Source: Paracraurococcus lichenis
GTDB lineage: Bacteria > Pseudomonadota > Alphaproteobacteria > Acetobacterales > Acetobacteraceae
DNA: 64,000 bases
Assembly (NCBI RefSeq): GCF_030657435.1
Contig: NZ_JAUTWS010000032.1
Coordinates: 1-64,000, forward strand
Reading direction: 5' to 3'
In this document: positions 16,750 through 24,398 of the stretch, piece after piece
Layout of the letters: the number at the start of each line of letters is the position of its first letter
How positions within the stretch are numbered: position 1 is the first letter of the stretch
The notes under the pieces: generated by a model
The model's database searches: none
What the model saw: only the letters and a program-made list of their open reading frames with translations
Told to the model about the DNA's origin: nothing
Position numbers and translations under genes: made by a program

Positions 16750-17618
16750 GCGGAGGGCAGGGGATGGACACGCGCAAGGTCGAGACCCGGCCGGGCCTGG
16801 TCTTCGACGTCTCAGTCGCCGGCGACCCGGCGGCGCCGCTGGTCCTGCTGCTGCACGGCTTCGCCGTCTCCCGCCACCTCTACGACGCGCAGGTGCCGGC
16901 GCTCGGCGCCGCCGGCTTCTTCGCCGCGGCCCCGAACCAGCGGGGCTACTCGGCCGGGGCGCGGCCGGATCCGCGCGACGTCGCGCAATACGACATCGAG
17001 CTGCTGATCCGGGATGCGCTGGACTTGGCCGCGGCGCTCGGCCATGCCGGCCGGCGCTTCCACCTGGTCGGGCATGACTGGGGCGGCAGCCTCTCCTGGG
17101 AGATCGCGGCGCATTGGCCGGAGCGTCTGGCCTCGCTCACCATGCTCTCCCGCCCGCATCCCGGCGCCTTCGCCCGCGCCCTGGCGGAGGACCCGGAGCA
17201 GCCCCGGCGCTCCAGCCACCACAAATGGTTCCTGGAGCCCGATGCGGTGCCGAAGCTGCTGGCCGGGGACTGCGCCTGGCTTCGCACCCGCCACGCGGCG
17301 CAGCGCATCCCGCCGGCGCAGACGGAAAAGCACCTCGCGGTGCTGGGGAGCGACGCCGCGATGTCGGCGGCCCTCGCCTGGTATCGCGCCCGCGGCACGG
17401 TGCACCGGCCGATCCCGAAGATCCGCGTGCCGACGCTCTTCGTCTGGGGCGATGCCGACGACACGGTCGGCCGCATGGCTGCCGAGGGCACGCGGGACTT
17501 CATCGAGGCGCCCTACCGCTTCGTCGAACTGCCGGGCGTCGGCCATTACGCGCCGGACCAGGTGCCGGAGCAGGTCAATGCGCTGCTGCTCGAGCACCTG
17601 CGGGCGCATCCGGCCTGA
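16746..17618 (+). CDS. Alpha/beta hydrolase with Asp nucleophile (epoxide hydrolase/dehalogenase-like)
   Basis: The protein has up to 290 residues. After LVLLLHGFAVSR (oxyanion-hole HGF), the nucleophile elbow is GHDWGGS, so the nucleophile is Asp, as in epoxide hydrolases and haloalkane/haloacetate dehalogenases, not Ser. The acid may lie in WGDADDTV and the base is His in GVGHYAPDQVPEQV. A cap region of about 80 residues lies between. The listed ATG overlaps the deaminase stop (ATGA); an ATG 18 bases later (16764) is preceded by GGAGGG and is an equally good start. Substrate unknown. Confidence 0.82.
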   Translation: MSGGQGMDTRKVETRPGLVFDVSVAGDPAAPLVLLLHGFAVSRHLYDAQVPALGAAGFFAAAPNQRGYSAGARPDPRDVAQYDIELLIRDALDLAAALGHAGRRFHLVGHDWGGSLSWEIAAHWPERLASLTMLSRPHPGAFARALAEDPEQPRRSSHHKWFLEPDAVPKLLAGDCAWLRTRHAAQRIPPAQTEKHLAVLGSDAAMSAALAWYRARGTVHRPIPKIRVPTLFVWGDADDTVGRMAAEGTRDFIEAPYRFVELPGVGHYAPDQVPEQVNALLLEHLRAHPA

Positions 17619-17632
17619 CGGCGGCGGGGAGG

Positions 17633-18118
17633 CTACCCGGCGAAGCGGTCGCGCAGCCGCAGCAGCAGGATGCGCTCGATCTGCCGCACCGCCTCGGCGC
17701 GCTCGGCCTCCGGCGCATTGCCGAGCCGCGCCTCGAAACCCGAGAGGATCTCGGCCGCGCTGCGGTCGCGCACCGCCATGATGAAGGGGATGCCGAAGCG
17801 CGCGCGATAGGCCTCGTTCAGCGCCAGGAAGCGCGCGCGGGCCGCCGCATCCAGCGCATCGAGGCCGGCCGAGCCCTGCTCCCGGGCGCTGTCCGCCGTG
17901 ACCTCGCCGCGCTCCATCAGCCGGCCCGCGAGGTCGGGATGGCCGTTGAGGAAATCCGTCAGCGCCTCGCCCGAGAGGCCGTGCAGGACCGTGGCGAAGC
18001 CGGCATGCAGCGCCTCGGCCGAGCCGGTGTCCGGCCCGAGCGCCCAGACCGCCTCGGCGAGGTCCGGCCGGTTCTCGAAGACGCTGCCGAAGCGCGCCAG
18101 GAATTCCGCGCGCGTCAT
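17633..18118 (-). CDS. uraD: OHCU decarboxylase (uric acid pathway)
   Basis: The 161-residue protein belongs to the 2-oxo-4-hydroxy-4-carboxy-5-ureidoimidazoline decarboxylase family, which makes S-allantoin after urate oxidation and HIU hydrolysis. It is all-helical; LNGHPDLAGR contains the catalytic His-Pro of the family, and TADSAREQGSAGLD, NEAYRARFGIPFIMAVRDRS and AEILSGFEARLGN are diagnostic. The start codon overlaps the mtnC stop by four bases, so it is the last gene of an mtnB-mtnD-mtnC-uraD operon. No urate oxidase or HIU hydrolase is seen in the window, which makes the context odd. Confidence 0.9.
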   Translation of the reverse strand: MTRAEFLARFGSVFENRPDLAEAVWALGPDTGSAEALHAGFATVLHGLSGEALTDFLNGHPDLAGRLMERGEVTADSAREQGSAGLDALDAAARARFLALNEAYRARFGIPFIMAVRDRSAAEILSGFEARLGNAPEAERAEAVRQIERILLLRLRDRFAG

Positions 18119-18807
18119 GCCGCGGACAGCCCGAAGCGGCGGGCGACGCCGGGGAAGTCGGCTTCCTCCGGGTGCCGGCCGGAAGGGACCGTCCCGTCCG
18201 CCGCGCGCACCAGTTGGCACGCCTGCAGGCCTACGGCCCTGGCCGCGTCCAGTTCCTCCGCTACGTCGGAGAGGAAGAGGATCTCCTCGGGCGGCAGGCC
18301 GAGCGCCGCGGCGATCGCGGCATAGCTCGGCGCCTCCCGCTTCGCGCCGACGCGCGTGTCGAAGAAGCCGGCGAAGAGCGGCGTCAGGTCGCCGGCCTCC
18401 GAATGGCCGAAGAGGTCGCGCTGCGCCTCGACGGAACCGGAGGAATAGACGGCGAGCGTGACCCCGCCGGCCCGCCAGGCGCGCAGGCAGGCCGCGACAT
18501 CGGGCCAGAGATGGCCTTTCAGCCGCCCATCGGCATAGCCCTGGCGCCAGATCAGCCCCTGCAGCGCCTTCAGCGGCGTCACCTTGGCGTCCGCCGCCAT
18601 CCAGCCGCGCAGCGCCGCGACCGGGTCCTGCCCCGGCGCGGCGGCGCGCACGTCGTCCAGGATGGACGCGACCGCCGGCGCCGCGCCATGCGCCGCCAGG
18701 AACCCCTCCAGCGCCGCCTGCGCGAAGGGGAAGAGCCTGTCCTTGACGAAGGCGATGCTGGTGGTCGTCCCCTCGATATCCGTCAGGACGGCGCGCGGCG
18801 GAGCCAC
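18115..18807 (-). CDS. mtnC: Enolase-phosphatase E1 / acireductone synthase
   Basis: This 230-residue HAD-superfamily enzyme enolises and dephosphorylates 2,3-diketo-5-methylthiopentyl-1-phosphate to acireductone in methionine salvage. The HAD motif I is the family-specific LTDIEGTTTSIAFV; motif II is VYSSGSVEAQ; motif III/IV lie around GAKREAPSYAAIA and EEILFLSDVAEELDAA. The GTG start falls one base after the mtnD stop and gives the normal length; the longer open frame upstream is mtnD out of frame. Tightly coupled on both sides. Confidence 0.95.
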   Translation of the reverse strand: MAPPRAVLTDIEGTTTSIAFVKDRLFPFAQAALEGFLAAHGAAPAVASILDDVRAAAPGQDPVAALRGWMAADAKVTPLKALQGLIWRQGYADGRLKGHLWPDVAACLRAWRAGGVTLAVYSSGSVEAQRDLFGHSEAGDLTPLFAGFFDTRVGAKREAPSYAAIAAALGLPPEEILFLSDVAEELDAARAVGLQACQLVRAADGTVPSGRHPEEADFPGVARRFGLSAA

Positions 18808-18808
18808 G

Positions 18809-19345
18809 TCAGGCCGCGACCGGGAAGCGCGCGGCGATGTCGTCGCCGGTGAAATGCGCCACCCAGCCGGAGCTGTCCGTGAAGACCCGCAGCGCGGTGA
18901 AGCGCGGCCGATCGCCGGCATCGAACCAGTGCCTGGTATTCGCCGGCACGCTGATCAGGTCGCCCTGCACGCAATGCGCGTCCCAGACCTTGCCGTCCAC
19001 ATGCATGACGAAGTCGCCGCTGCCGCGCACGAAGAACCGCACCTCGTCCTCGGTGTGGATGTGCTCGCTCAGGAATTTCTGCCGCATGGCGGCGGCCTGC
19101 GGGTGATCCGGCGTGAGCGACACCACATCGGCGCTGCCCGCGCCGGTCTCGCCCATCAGCCGGTCGAGATGGGGGCGATAGGCCTCCAGCACCTGCTCGT
19201 TCGTCGCATCCGCGGGCACCGCGACGCCCTCCCAGCGCTCGAAGCGCACGCCGATGGCACCCAGCGCCCGGGCGATCTCCGCAGCGTCCTCGGTCCGCAG
19301 CACCTCGCGGCCGGTCCCGGCCTCCCACACGGTCAGACGGCTCAT
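18809..19345 (-). CDS. mtnD: Acireductone dioxygenase
   Basis: This 178-residue cupin metalloenzyme oxidises acireductone with O2 to 2-keto-4-methylthiobutyrate and formate (Fe form), or to off-pathway products (Ni form). The metal ligands are visible in EHIHTEDEVRFFV (His-x-His and Glu) and the later RHWFDAG (His). It starts one base after the mtnB stop and ends one base before the mtnC start, so the three genes are translated from one transcript. Confidence 0.95.
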   Translation of the reverse strand: MSRLTVWEAGTGREVLRTEDAAEIARALGAIGVRFERWEGVAVPADATNEQVLEAYRPHLDRLMGETGAGSADVVSLTPDHPQAAAMRQKFLSEHIHTEDEVRFFVRGSGDFVMHVDGKVWDAHCVQGDLISVPANTRHWFDAGDRPRFTALRVFTDSSGWVAHFTGDDIAARFPVAA

Positions 19346-19346
19346 C

Positions 19347-19991
19347 TCAGGCGGCCCTCCTCTTCTCCAGCTCGCAGGCGAGCATGAACTCCAGCGCCTC
19401 CAGCCGCGTCAGCGCGGTCGGCATGTCGGCGCCCCAGACATAGATGCCATGGCCGCGGATCAGGTAGCCCGGCGGCACCTCGGCCAGCGCGTCCCAGCGC
19501 CGCTCCACCACCGCCTGCAGGCGGCCGATGTCCTGGTCGTTGTCGACCACCGGCAGCGCGATCGTGCCGGCATGGGTCGGCAGGCCCGGGAAGGCCTTCA
19601 GCAGCTCGTAGCCCTCCAGCAGGATGGCGTCGCCGCCGCTGCGGGAGAGGTGGGTGACGGGGACGGAATGGCCGTGCAGCACCGCCCCGGCCCCGGGGAA
19701 GCGGCGATAGATCCCGCAATGCAGGCCCGTCTCGGCGGAGGAGCGGTCACCCGCGCGGAGCGGCCGACCCTGCAGGTCCACCCGGATCACGCCATCGGCG
19801 TCGAGGAAGCCCTTGTGGCCGCCGGAGCGGGTGATGGCGACGCTGCCATCGGGCAGGCGGAGGGAGATGTTCCCGGCGGTCGCGGGCACCCAGCCGAAGC
19901 GGTCCATGCGCCGGCCCGCCTGGATGATCGCTGCCGTGGCGGCGGCGAAGGCATCGGCCGCGGGCGGGGCCGCCAAAACGTCATCGAGCAT
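19347..19991 (-). CDS. mtnB: Methylthioribulose-1-phosphate dehydratase
   Basis: This 214-residue class II aldolase-like zinc enzyme dehydrates methylthioribulose-1-phosphate in methionine salvage. It shows ATAGNISLRL, the phosphate-binding SGGHKGFL, the HGHSVPVTHL Zn ligands, the Glu region (LLEGYELLKAF) and the third Zn ligand in LIRGHGIYVWG. It is first in the mtnB-mtnD-mtnC-uraD operon. mtnA (isomerase) and mtnP (phosphorylase) are not in the window. I saw no SAM riboswitch signature in the about 140 bp upstream. Confidence 0.95.
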   Translation of the reverse strand: MLDDVLAAPPAADAFAAATAAIIQAGRRMDRFGWVPATAGNISLRLPDGSVAITRSGGHKGFLDADGVIRVDLQGRPLRAGDRSSAETGLHCGIYRRFPGAGAVLHGHSVPVTHLSRSGGDAILLEGYELLKAFPGLPTHAGTIALPVVDNDQDIGRLQAVVERRWDALAEVPPGYLIRGHGIYVWGADMPTALTRLEALEFMLACELEKRRAA

Positions 19992-20135
19992 CGTGCGATC
20001 CCGGCGAGGGCGGGGCTATCCCCGCATGGGTCGCGGTGATTACACCGGATCGCACGGACAATGGAATGCGGGAATTGCAGAGCCGACCCGCGGCGCCTGC
20101 CGCGGGCCGGTCGAAACGCTGGTCCTCGGCGGCCG

Positions 20136-20399
20136 TCAGGCGGCCGGGCGGCTCGTCGTCGTGGTGCCGGCCTGGCTGTGCGTCGCCGCCGGGCCGCTGA
20201 GCGTGCCGGTGGGCGGGGTGGCCGCGGGCGGCGCGCTCTCGGCCAGCGAGGCGTCGGGCTCGTCGTCCTTCATGTTCTTCTTGAACGACTTGATGCCGGT
20301 GGCGAGGTCGCCCATGAGGTTGCTGATCTTGCCGCTGCCGAAGAGCAGCAGGACGACCAGCAGCACGATGAGCCAGTGCCAGATGCTGAAGGAACCCAT
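20136..20399 (-). CDS. tatA: Sec-independent protein translocase subunit TatA
   Basis: TatA (87 residues) forms the size-adaptable pore of the twin-arginine pathway. It has the short N-terminal helix (SIWHWLIVLLVVLLLFG), the hinge FGSGK, the amphipathic helix (ISNLMGDLATGIKSFKKNM) and a long polar C-terminal tail rich in Ala/Pro/Thr. The ATG chosen gives the canonical MGSFSIWHW start. tatB and tatC are not next to it, so it is an isolated tatA or a TatA/E paralogue. Confidence 0.93.
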   Translation of the reverse strand: MGSFSIWHWLIVLLVVLLLFGSGKISNLMGDLATGIKSFKKNMKDDEPDASLAESAPPAATPPTGTLSGPAATHSQAGTTTTSRPAA

Positions 20400-20629
20400 G
20401 TGACGCCCCGATAACCCTGTCTCTGTTGTCGCGCCCGCGCCGCCCGGCCGGCATCGCGTGACGACCACCTGCTGCCGCGGTGTCCGGCGGCGGTCGCCCC
20501 GCGCCTGGTCCCGGCATGCCGGCGGACACTAGTGCGCCACCCCTGGCAGCGCAAATCGGCAGATGGCCCGGCGGGGCGGCGAAGACAACCGGGGGCGCAT
20601 CCAAATCCGGGGCCGCCGGCCCGGCGGAT

Positions 20630-21601
20630 TCAGGCCTCCGCCGTGATGCCGAGCCGCGCGATCAGCCCGCTCCAGCGCGCGGTCTCGGCGGCGACGAAGC
20701 GCGTCGCCTCCGCCGGCCCGCTCGCCACCACCTCGAAGCCGCCGGCCTCGAGCGCGGCGCGGGCCTGCGGCTCCGCCAGCGCCCGGCCGGCCTCCTCCGC
20801 CAGCCGCGCCACGCGGGCGGCCGGCATGGCGGCCGGCGCGATCAGGGCATTCCAGGCATAGCTGGCGGCATCGGGAAAGCCGGCCTCGGCCAGGGTCGGG
20901 ACCTCGGGCGCCTGCGGGATGCGCCGCTCGGCCGTCACCGCCAGGGCCCGCACCCGGCCCTCCCGGATCTGCGGCAGAATGCCGGCCGAGACGATGACCA
21001 TGGCCTGGATCCGTCCCGCCACCAGGTCGAGGGTCGCCGGCGGGAAGCCGCGATAGGGGACGTGCAGCATCTCGAGCCCGGCGCGGGCCATCAGGTCCGC
21101 CATGGCGAGGTGCCCGCCCGAGCCCGAGCCGACCGAGCCGAAGGCGAGCTTGCCCGGATTCGCCCGGACATGCGCGACGAAGCCGGCGAGGTCCTGCGCC
21201 GGCACATCCGGGTGCACCACCAGCATCTGCGCCGCCCGCACCAGCAGGGAGACCATGGCGAGGTCCCGCTGCGGGTCGTAGGGCAGGTCCGGGTAGAGCG
21301 CCTTCGCCGTGCTGAGCGGCCCGTTGATGGTCAGCCCGATGGTGTGCCCGTCGGTCGCCTTGGCGACCGCGTCGGTGCCGATATTGCCGCCGGCGCCGGC
21401 GCGGTTCTCCACTAGGCAGGGCTGGCCGAGGGTGCGGGAGAGATGCGCGGCGACGGCGCGGCCGGTGGTGTCCGGGGTCGAGCCGGGCGGGAAGGGGACG
21501 ATCAGGCGCAGCGGCCGCTCCGGCCAGGGCGCCTCCGCGCGGGCGCCGGCGGCCGGCAGCAGGAGGGGGGCAGCCAGCAGGCTGCGGCGGGCGAGGCTCA
21601 T
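20630..21601 (-). CDS. Tripartite tricarboxylate transporter (Bug family) substrate-binding protein
   Basis: The 323-residue periplasmic solute receptor has a signal with twin arginines (MSLARRSLLAAPLLLPAAGARA) and the Bug fold. Typical sequences are PLRLIVPFPPGSTPDTTGRA, VENRAGAGGNIGTDAVAKA, YRGFPPATLDLVAGRI and VPTLAEAGFPD. The family binds small carboxylates, dicarboxylates or aromatic acids. No TctA/TctB membrane genes lie beside it, the usual state of orphan Bug proteins in Acetobacteraceae and Burkholderiales. The ligand cannot be told from sequence. Confidence 0.9.
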   Translation of the reverse strand: MSLARRSLLAAPLLLPAAGARAEAPWPERPLRLIVPFPPGSTPDTTGRAVAAHLSRTLGQPCLVENRAGAGGNIGTDAVAKATDGHTIGLTINGPLSTAKALYPDLPYDPQRDLAMVSLLVRAAQMLVVHPDVPAQDLAGFVAHVRANPGKLAFGSVGSGSGGHLAMADLMARAGLEMLHVPYRGFPPATLDLVAGRIQAMVIVSAGILPQIREGRVRALAVTAERRIPQAPEVPTLAEAGFPDAASYAWNALIAPAAMPAARVARLAEEAGRALAEPQARAALEAGGFEVVASGPAEATRFVAAETARWSGLIARLGITAEA

Positions 21602-21678
21602 GGGTCGGGCGTCCTCCGGCGACGGTCCGTTGCGCGGCGCGTCATGGCGGGCGCGTGGCGGCCCGGCAAGCCGCGCCG

Positions 21679-22374
21679 TCAGGGCCGCGCGGGGGCGGTT
21701 TCCGGGACGCCGCCGGGCGGCGCGCTCTCGGGGGCCGGCGCGGGGCGGGAGGCCGGCTCGGCCGGCGGCGACGGCGGCTCCGGCACGAGGGGCGGCAGGA
21801 CCTGCGGGCGGAGCGGCGCGGCCTCCGCGGGCGGCGGCACGGCCGGGGTGGCGCGGCCCGGCGCCGGCTGGTCGGGCGGCGCTGCCGGCCGCGGCGCCGC
21901 CGGGGCCTGCGCCGGCGTCCCGGGCTTCGGCTCCGGCGGCCGCGGCGCGGCCGGCATCCAGGGCAGCAGCACCACCGTCACGCTCCGCGCCTCCGGCACC
22001 GCCCCCTTGGCGAAGGCGGCGCGGCGTGCCTCCGCCCGGATCCGGTCGCGGTCCAGGCCGAGCTTCGCCAGCGCCGCCGCGACCTCCCCGGCGCGCTTCG
22101 CCGCGAGTTGCAGCCCGGTCTGCGCCCCGCCCTCCTGCGCCCCGGCATGGCCGAGGACGCAAAGATTGCGTTCCGGCTCCTTCTTCGCCCGTTCGGCCGC
22201 CGCGGCCAGGTTGGCGCGGGCGGTCTCGCCCGGCGCGGCGGCACCGCGGGGGAAGGGGATGGCGAAGACATCCTCCTCCAATTGCTCGGCACCGACGCAG
22301 GTGAAGGAGCGCGGCTGGGCCAGCGCCGCGCCCGGCAGCAGCGCGGCGAGGAGGAGGAGCGCGGGCAGCAGCAT
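21679..22374 (-). CDS. Exported OmpA-like protein with Pro-rich tail
   Basis: The 231-residue protein begins with a signal peptide (LLPALLLLAALLPGAALA). Residues about 35-135 look like an OmpA-type peptidoglycan-binding domain: a central LCVLGHAGAQEGG, then a helix with LAAKRAGEVAAALAKLGLDRDRI, but the usual NR.LS.RRA consensus is weak. The final 95 residues are almost only Pro, Ala, Glu and Gly, a likely extended periplasmic spacer. The start overlaps the stop of the upstream oxygenase gene (TGATG), so both are co-translated. Function uncertain. Confidence 0.65.
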   Translation of the reverse strand: MLLPALLLLAALLPGAALAQPRSFTCVGAEQLEEDVFAIPFPRGAAAPGETARANLAAAAERAKKEPERNLCVLGHAGAQEGGAQTGLQLAAKRAGEVAAALAKLGLDRDRIRAEARRAAFAKGAVPEARSVTVVLLPWMPAAPRPPEPKPGTPAQAPAAPRPAAPPDQPAPGRATPAVPPPAEAAPLRPQVLPPLVPEPPSPPAEPASRPAPAPESAPPGGVPETAPARP

Positions 22375-23597
22375 CAGGCGGCGGCCAGCAGGCCGGCCTC
22401 GCGCAGCCGCGCCAGCAGGGCGGCGGCATCCACTTCCGGATGGGCGGCGCGCAACTCCGGCTCGGCCACGTCGGGGCGGGCGAGGACCCAGCCGGCCGCC
22501 TCCACCTCGGCATTCGCCAGCGGCAGGCTGCCCTGGTCGGTCCGCAGCACCCAGCCGGCGCCGCGCCGCACCGGCTTCGTGCCGGGGACGAGGACCTTGA
22601 AGGCCGGCCCCTCTTCGGCCATGGCGGACGGCGCCTCGGGCGCGGCCAGCCCGCGGGCGGCGAGCAGGTCGTTGCCGCCGCGCGCGAAGCGGTAGCCGGC
22701 GACGAATTGCTCGAGCGCGGCCATGACCTTCGGGTCGCGCGCCAGCTCCGCCATCCGCTGGGCAAGCTGCTGTGCGCGCGTGGTGAGGGCGAATTTCGCC
22801 GCCGCCGTGCCGTCCTGCCGCGGCAGGGGCTTGCGGAACTCGGCATCGTAGAGCGCCCGCTCGTGCAGGATGTTCAGCAGGTCCATCCCGAGCGGCGCAT
22901 GCAGGCCGAAGGCGACATGCACGCTGGCCGGCGCCTCGGCCAGCGCGTCGTGGTACCAGCCGCGCGGCAGGTAGAGGATGTCGCCGGCCTTGAGCAGCAC
23001 CTTCTCCTGCAGCCGCCCCTTGGCCTGCTCGTGATGCGCCTGTGCCTCGGTGCGGAAGGCGGGATGGGGGATGGGGTAGTCGGCCCGGCCTTCCCAGACA
23101 TTCCAGGTCTTCTCGCCCTCCACCTGCACCGCCCAGACATCATGGGTGTCGTAATGCGCCGGGAAGGCCTTGTGGCTCTGCCAGGAGATGTAGACATTGG
23201 CCTGCGCCTTGCCGAGCCCGGCACCCTCCAGCGCCTGGGAGACGGCGGCGAGGCCGGGGGTGAGGCTGTCGACGTCGTTCAGCACCACGCTGGCGCCGCG
23301 CCCCACCCAGTCCCGCACCCGCGCCGCGACGGGCTGCATCACCTGGTCGTTGTCGCGGCTGGTGGCGCGGGCGCAGTAGTCGTCGGGCGCCACCGGCTTG
23401 CCGTCCAGCACCAGCTTGAGCGACTGGCTGGACCAGATATGCGTCATGTCCAGCAGCCGGTTGATCTGCCGCCAGGACAGCACATGGGCGAATTTCGCCG
23501 CGCCGCCGCGGATGTGCAGCGGCCTGCGGTCGTGGAATTCGGCGAAGAACCGCTCCGGCGTCATCGGCGCGAGCAGCTCGGCGAGGGTCATGCTCAT
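22374..23597 (-). CDS. JmjC/cupin-domain oxygenase (ribosomal oxygenase RoxA-like)
   Basis: The 407-residue protein has a JmjC-type cupin near residues 90-235: HxD of the Fe(II) site within PAHYDTHDVWAVQVEG, and the distal His in PASVHVAFGL after ILYLPRGWYHDALAEA. 2-oxoglutarate-dependent enzymes of this family (E. coli YcfD/RoxA, human MINA/NO66) hydroxylate ribosomal proteins. The C-terminal half (about 250-407) has a winged-helix-like character. The listed start gives MSMTLAELLAPM; MTLAELL two codons later is possible. It is coupled to the OmpA-like gene downstream. Confidence 0.8.
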   Translation of the reverse strand: MSMTLAELLAPMTPERFFAEFHDRRPLHIRGGAAKFAHVLSWRQINRLLDMTHIWSSQSLKLVLDGKPVAPDDYCARATSRDNDQVMQPVAARVRDWVGRGASVVLNDVDSLTPGLAAVSQALEGAGLGKAQANVYISWQSHKAFPAHYDTHDVWAVQVEGEKTWNVWEGRADYPIPHPAFRTEAQAHHEQAKGRLQEKVLLKAGDILYLPRGWYHDALAEAPASVHVAFGLHAPLGMDLLNILHERALYDAEFRKPLPRQDGTAAAKFALTTRAQQLAQRMAELARDPKVMAALEQFVAGYRFARGGNDLLAARGLAAPEAPSAMAEEGPAFKVLVPGTKPVRRGAGWVLRTDQGSLPLANAEVEAAGWVLARPDVAEPELRAAHPEVDAAALLARLREAGLLAAA

Positions 23598-23729
23598 GGG
23601 GGCGAAACCTAACCGATCCGCCCCCTGCGGGTCATGCCCCTTGCGCATGCGTCGGCAGGTGCAGGCGGGGCGCCGGGGCGGGGCACCGCCGATGGTCCAT
23701 GCCGACCGGCGCCGCCCCGGCGCCTTGCC

Positions 23730-24209
23730 TCACCGCACGCCGAGCGGGTGGTCGATCTTGTGGATCACGCCGTTGTCGGCCCGGATATCGCCCTGGACCA
23801 CCTTGGCATGGTTGTTGATCGTACCGCTGCCTATGCCGGTCCCCTCGACCTCGATGGTCGCGCCCGACAGGGTCTTGGCGCTCGCCGTCGTATGCTCGGT
23901 GCCGAAGATGGCGGTCCGCTGGCCCGACAGCATGTGGCCGAGCACGAAGCTCCGCAGCCGCTGCGGATTCGACTCGATTCCCCGCAGGTCCGACGGCCCG
24001 ACCATGTCGAAGGCGCCGTTCGTGGGCGCGAGCACCGTCACCTTCTCGGACCCGGTCAACTGGCTGGCGATGCCGGACTTGTCGATCATGCCGACGAAGG
24101 TGCTGAGATTGGGGTCGGCCCGCATCGTCTCGAGCACGTTGGCGGCCTGGGCGCCGGCGCTGAAAGCCAGGCCCAGCAGGCCCAGCGCGGCGATTCTGGC
24201 AAGTTTCAT
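23730..24209 (-). CDS. Secreted fasciclin-domain protein
   Basis: The protein has 159 residues: a signal peptide (MKLARIAALGLLGLAFSAGAQA) and one FAS1 domain. H1-type motif VTVLAPTNGAFD and H2-type motif INNHAKVVQGDIRADNGVIHKID are clear. Bacterial FAS1 proteins are secreted or surface adhesion factors; a precise role is unknown. The ATG chosen starts the signal peptide; the longer frame upstream would spoil it. It is divergent from the NAD-GDH gene with a 189-bp intergenic region. Confidence 0.9.
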   Translation of the reverse strand: MKLARIAALGLLGLAFSAGAQAANVLETMRADPNLSTFVGMIDKSGIASQLTGSEKVTVLAPTNGAFDMVGPSDLRGIESNPQRLRSFVLGHMLSGQRTAIFGTEHTTASAKTLSGATIEVEGTGIGSGTINNHAKVVQGDIRADNGVIHKIDHPLGVR

Positions 24210-24398
24210 GACGGCCTTTCCTCCGCTGCCTTGTTGCGCAACATTTTTAGGAAGCCGAAGGTGCCGGCGCCTCTGCATTCACTGTCGGAAATCGATGGAT
24301 TGCGGGCAGGCCGGGGCTGCGTGGCGGCGGCCCTGCCGAAGGCTTGTGCCCCGGCCGGCGTCGCCCGACCTATGCTCCCGCCAGGGAGAAACGCCGCC

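Noticed and set aside
16812..17609. 265-codon minus frame over the alpha/beta hydrolase
   Set aside because: Shadow of a gene with a clear HGF, GHDWGG and His motif on the plus strand.
19992..20135. SAM-type riboswitch ahead of the mtn operon
   Set aside because: I saw no SAM-I or SAM-II core sequences in this short region.
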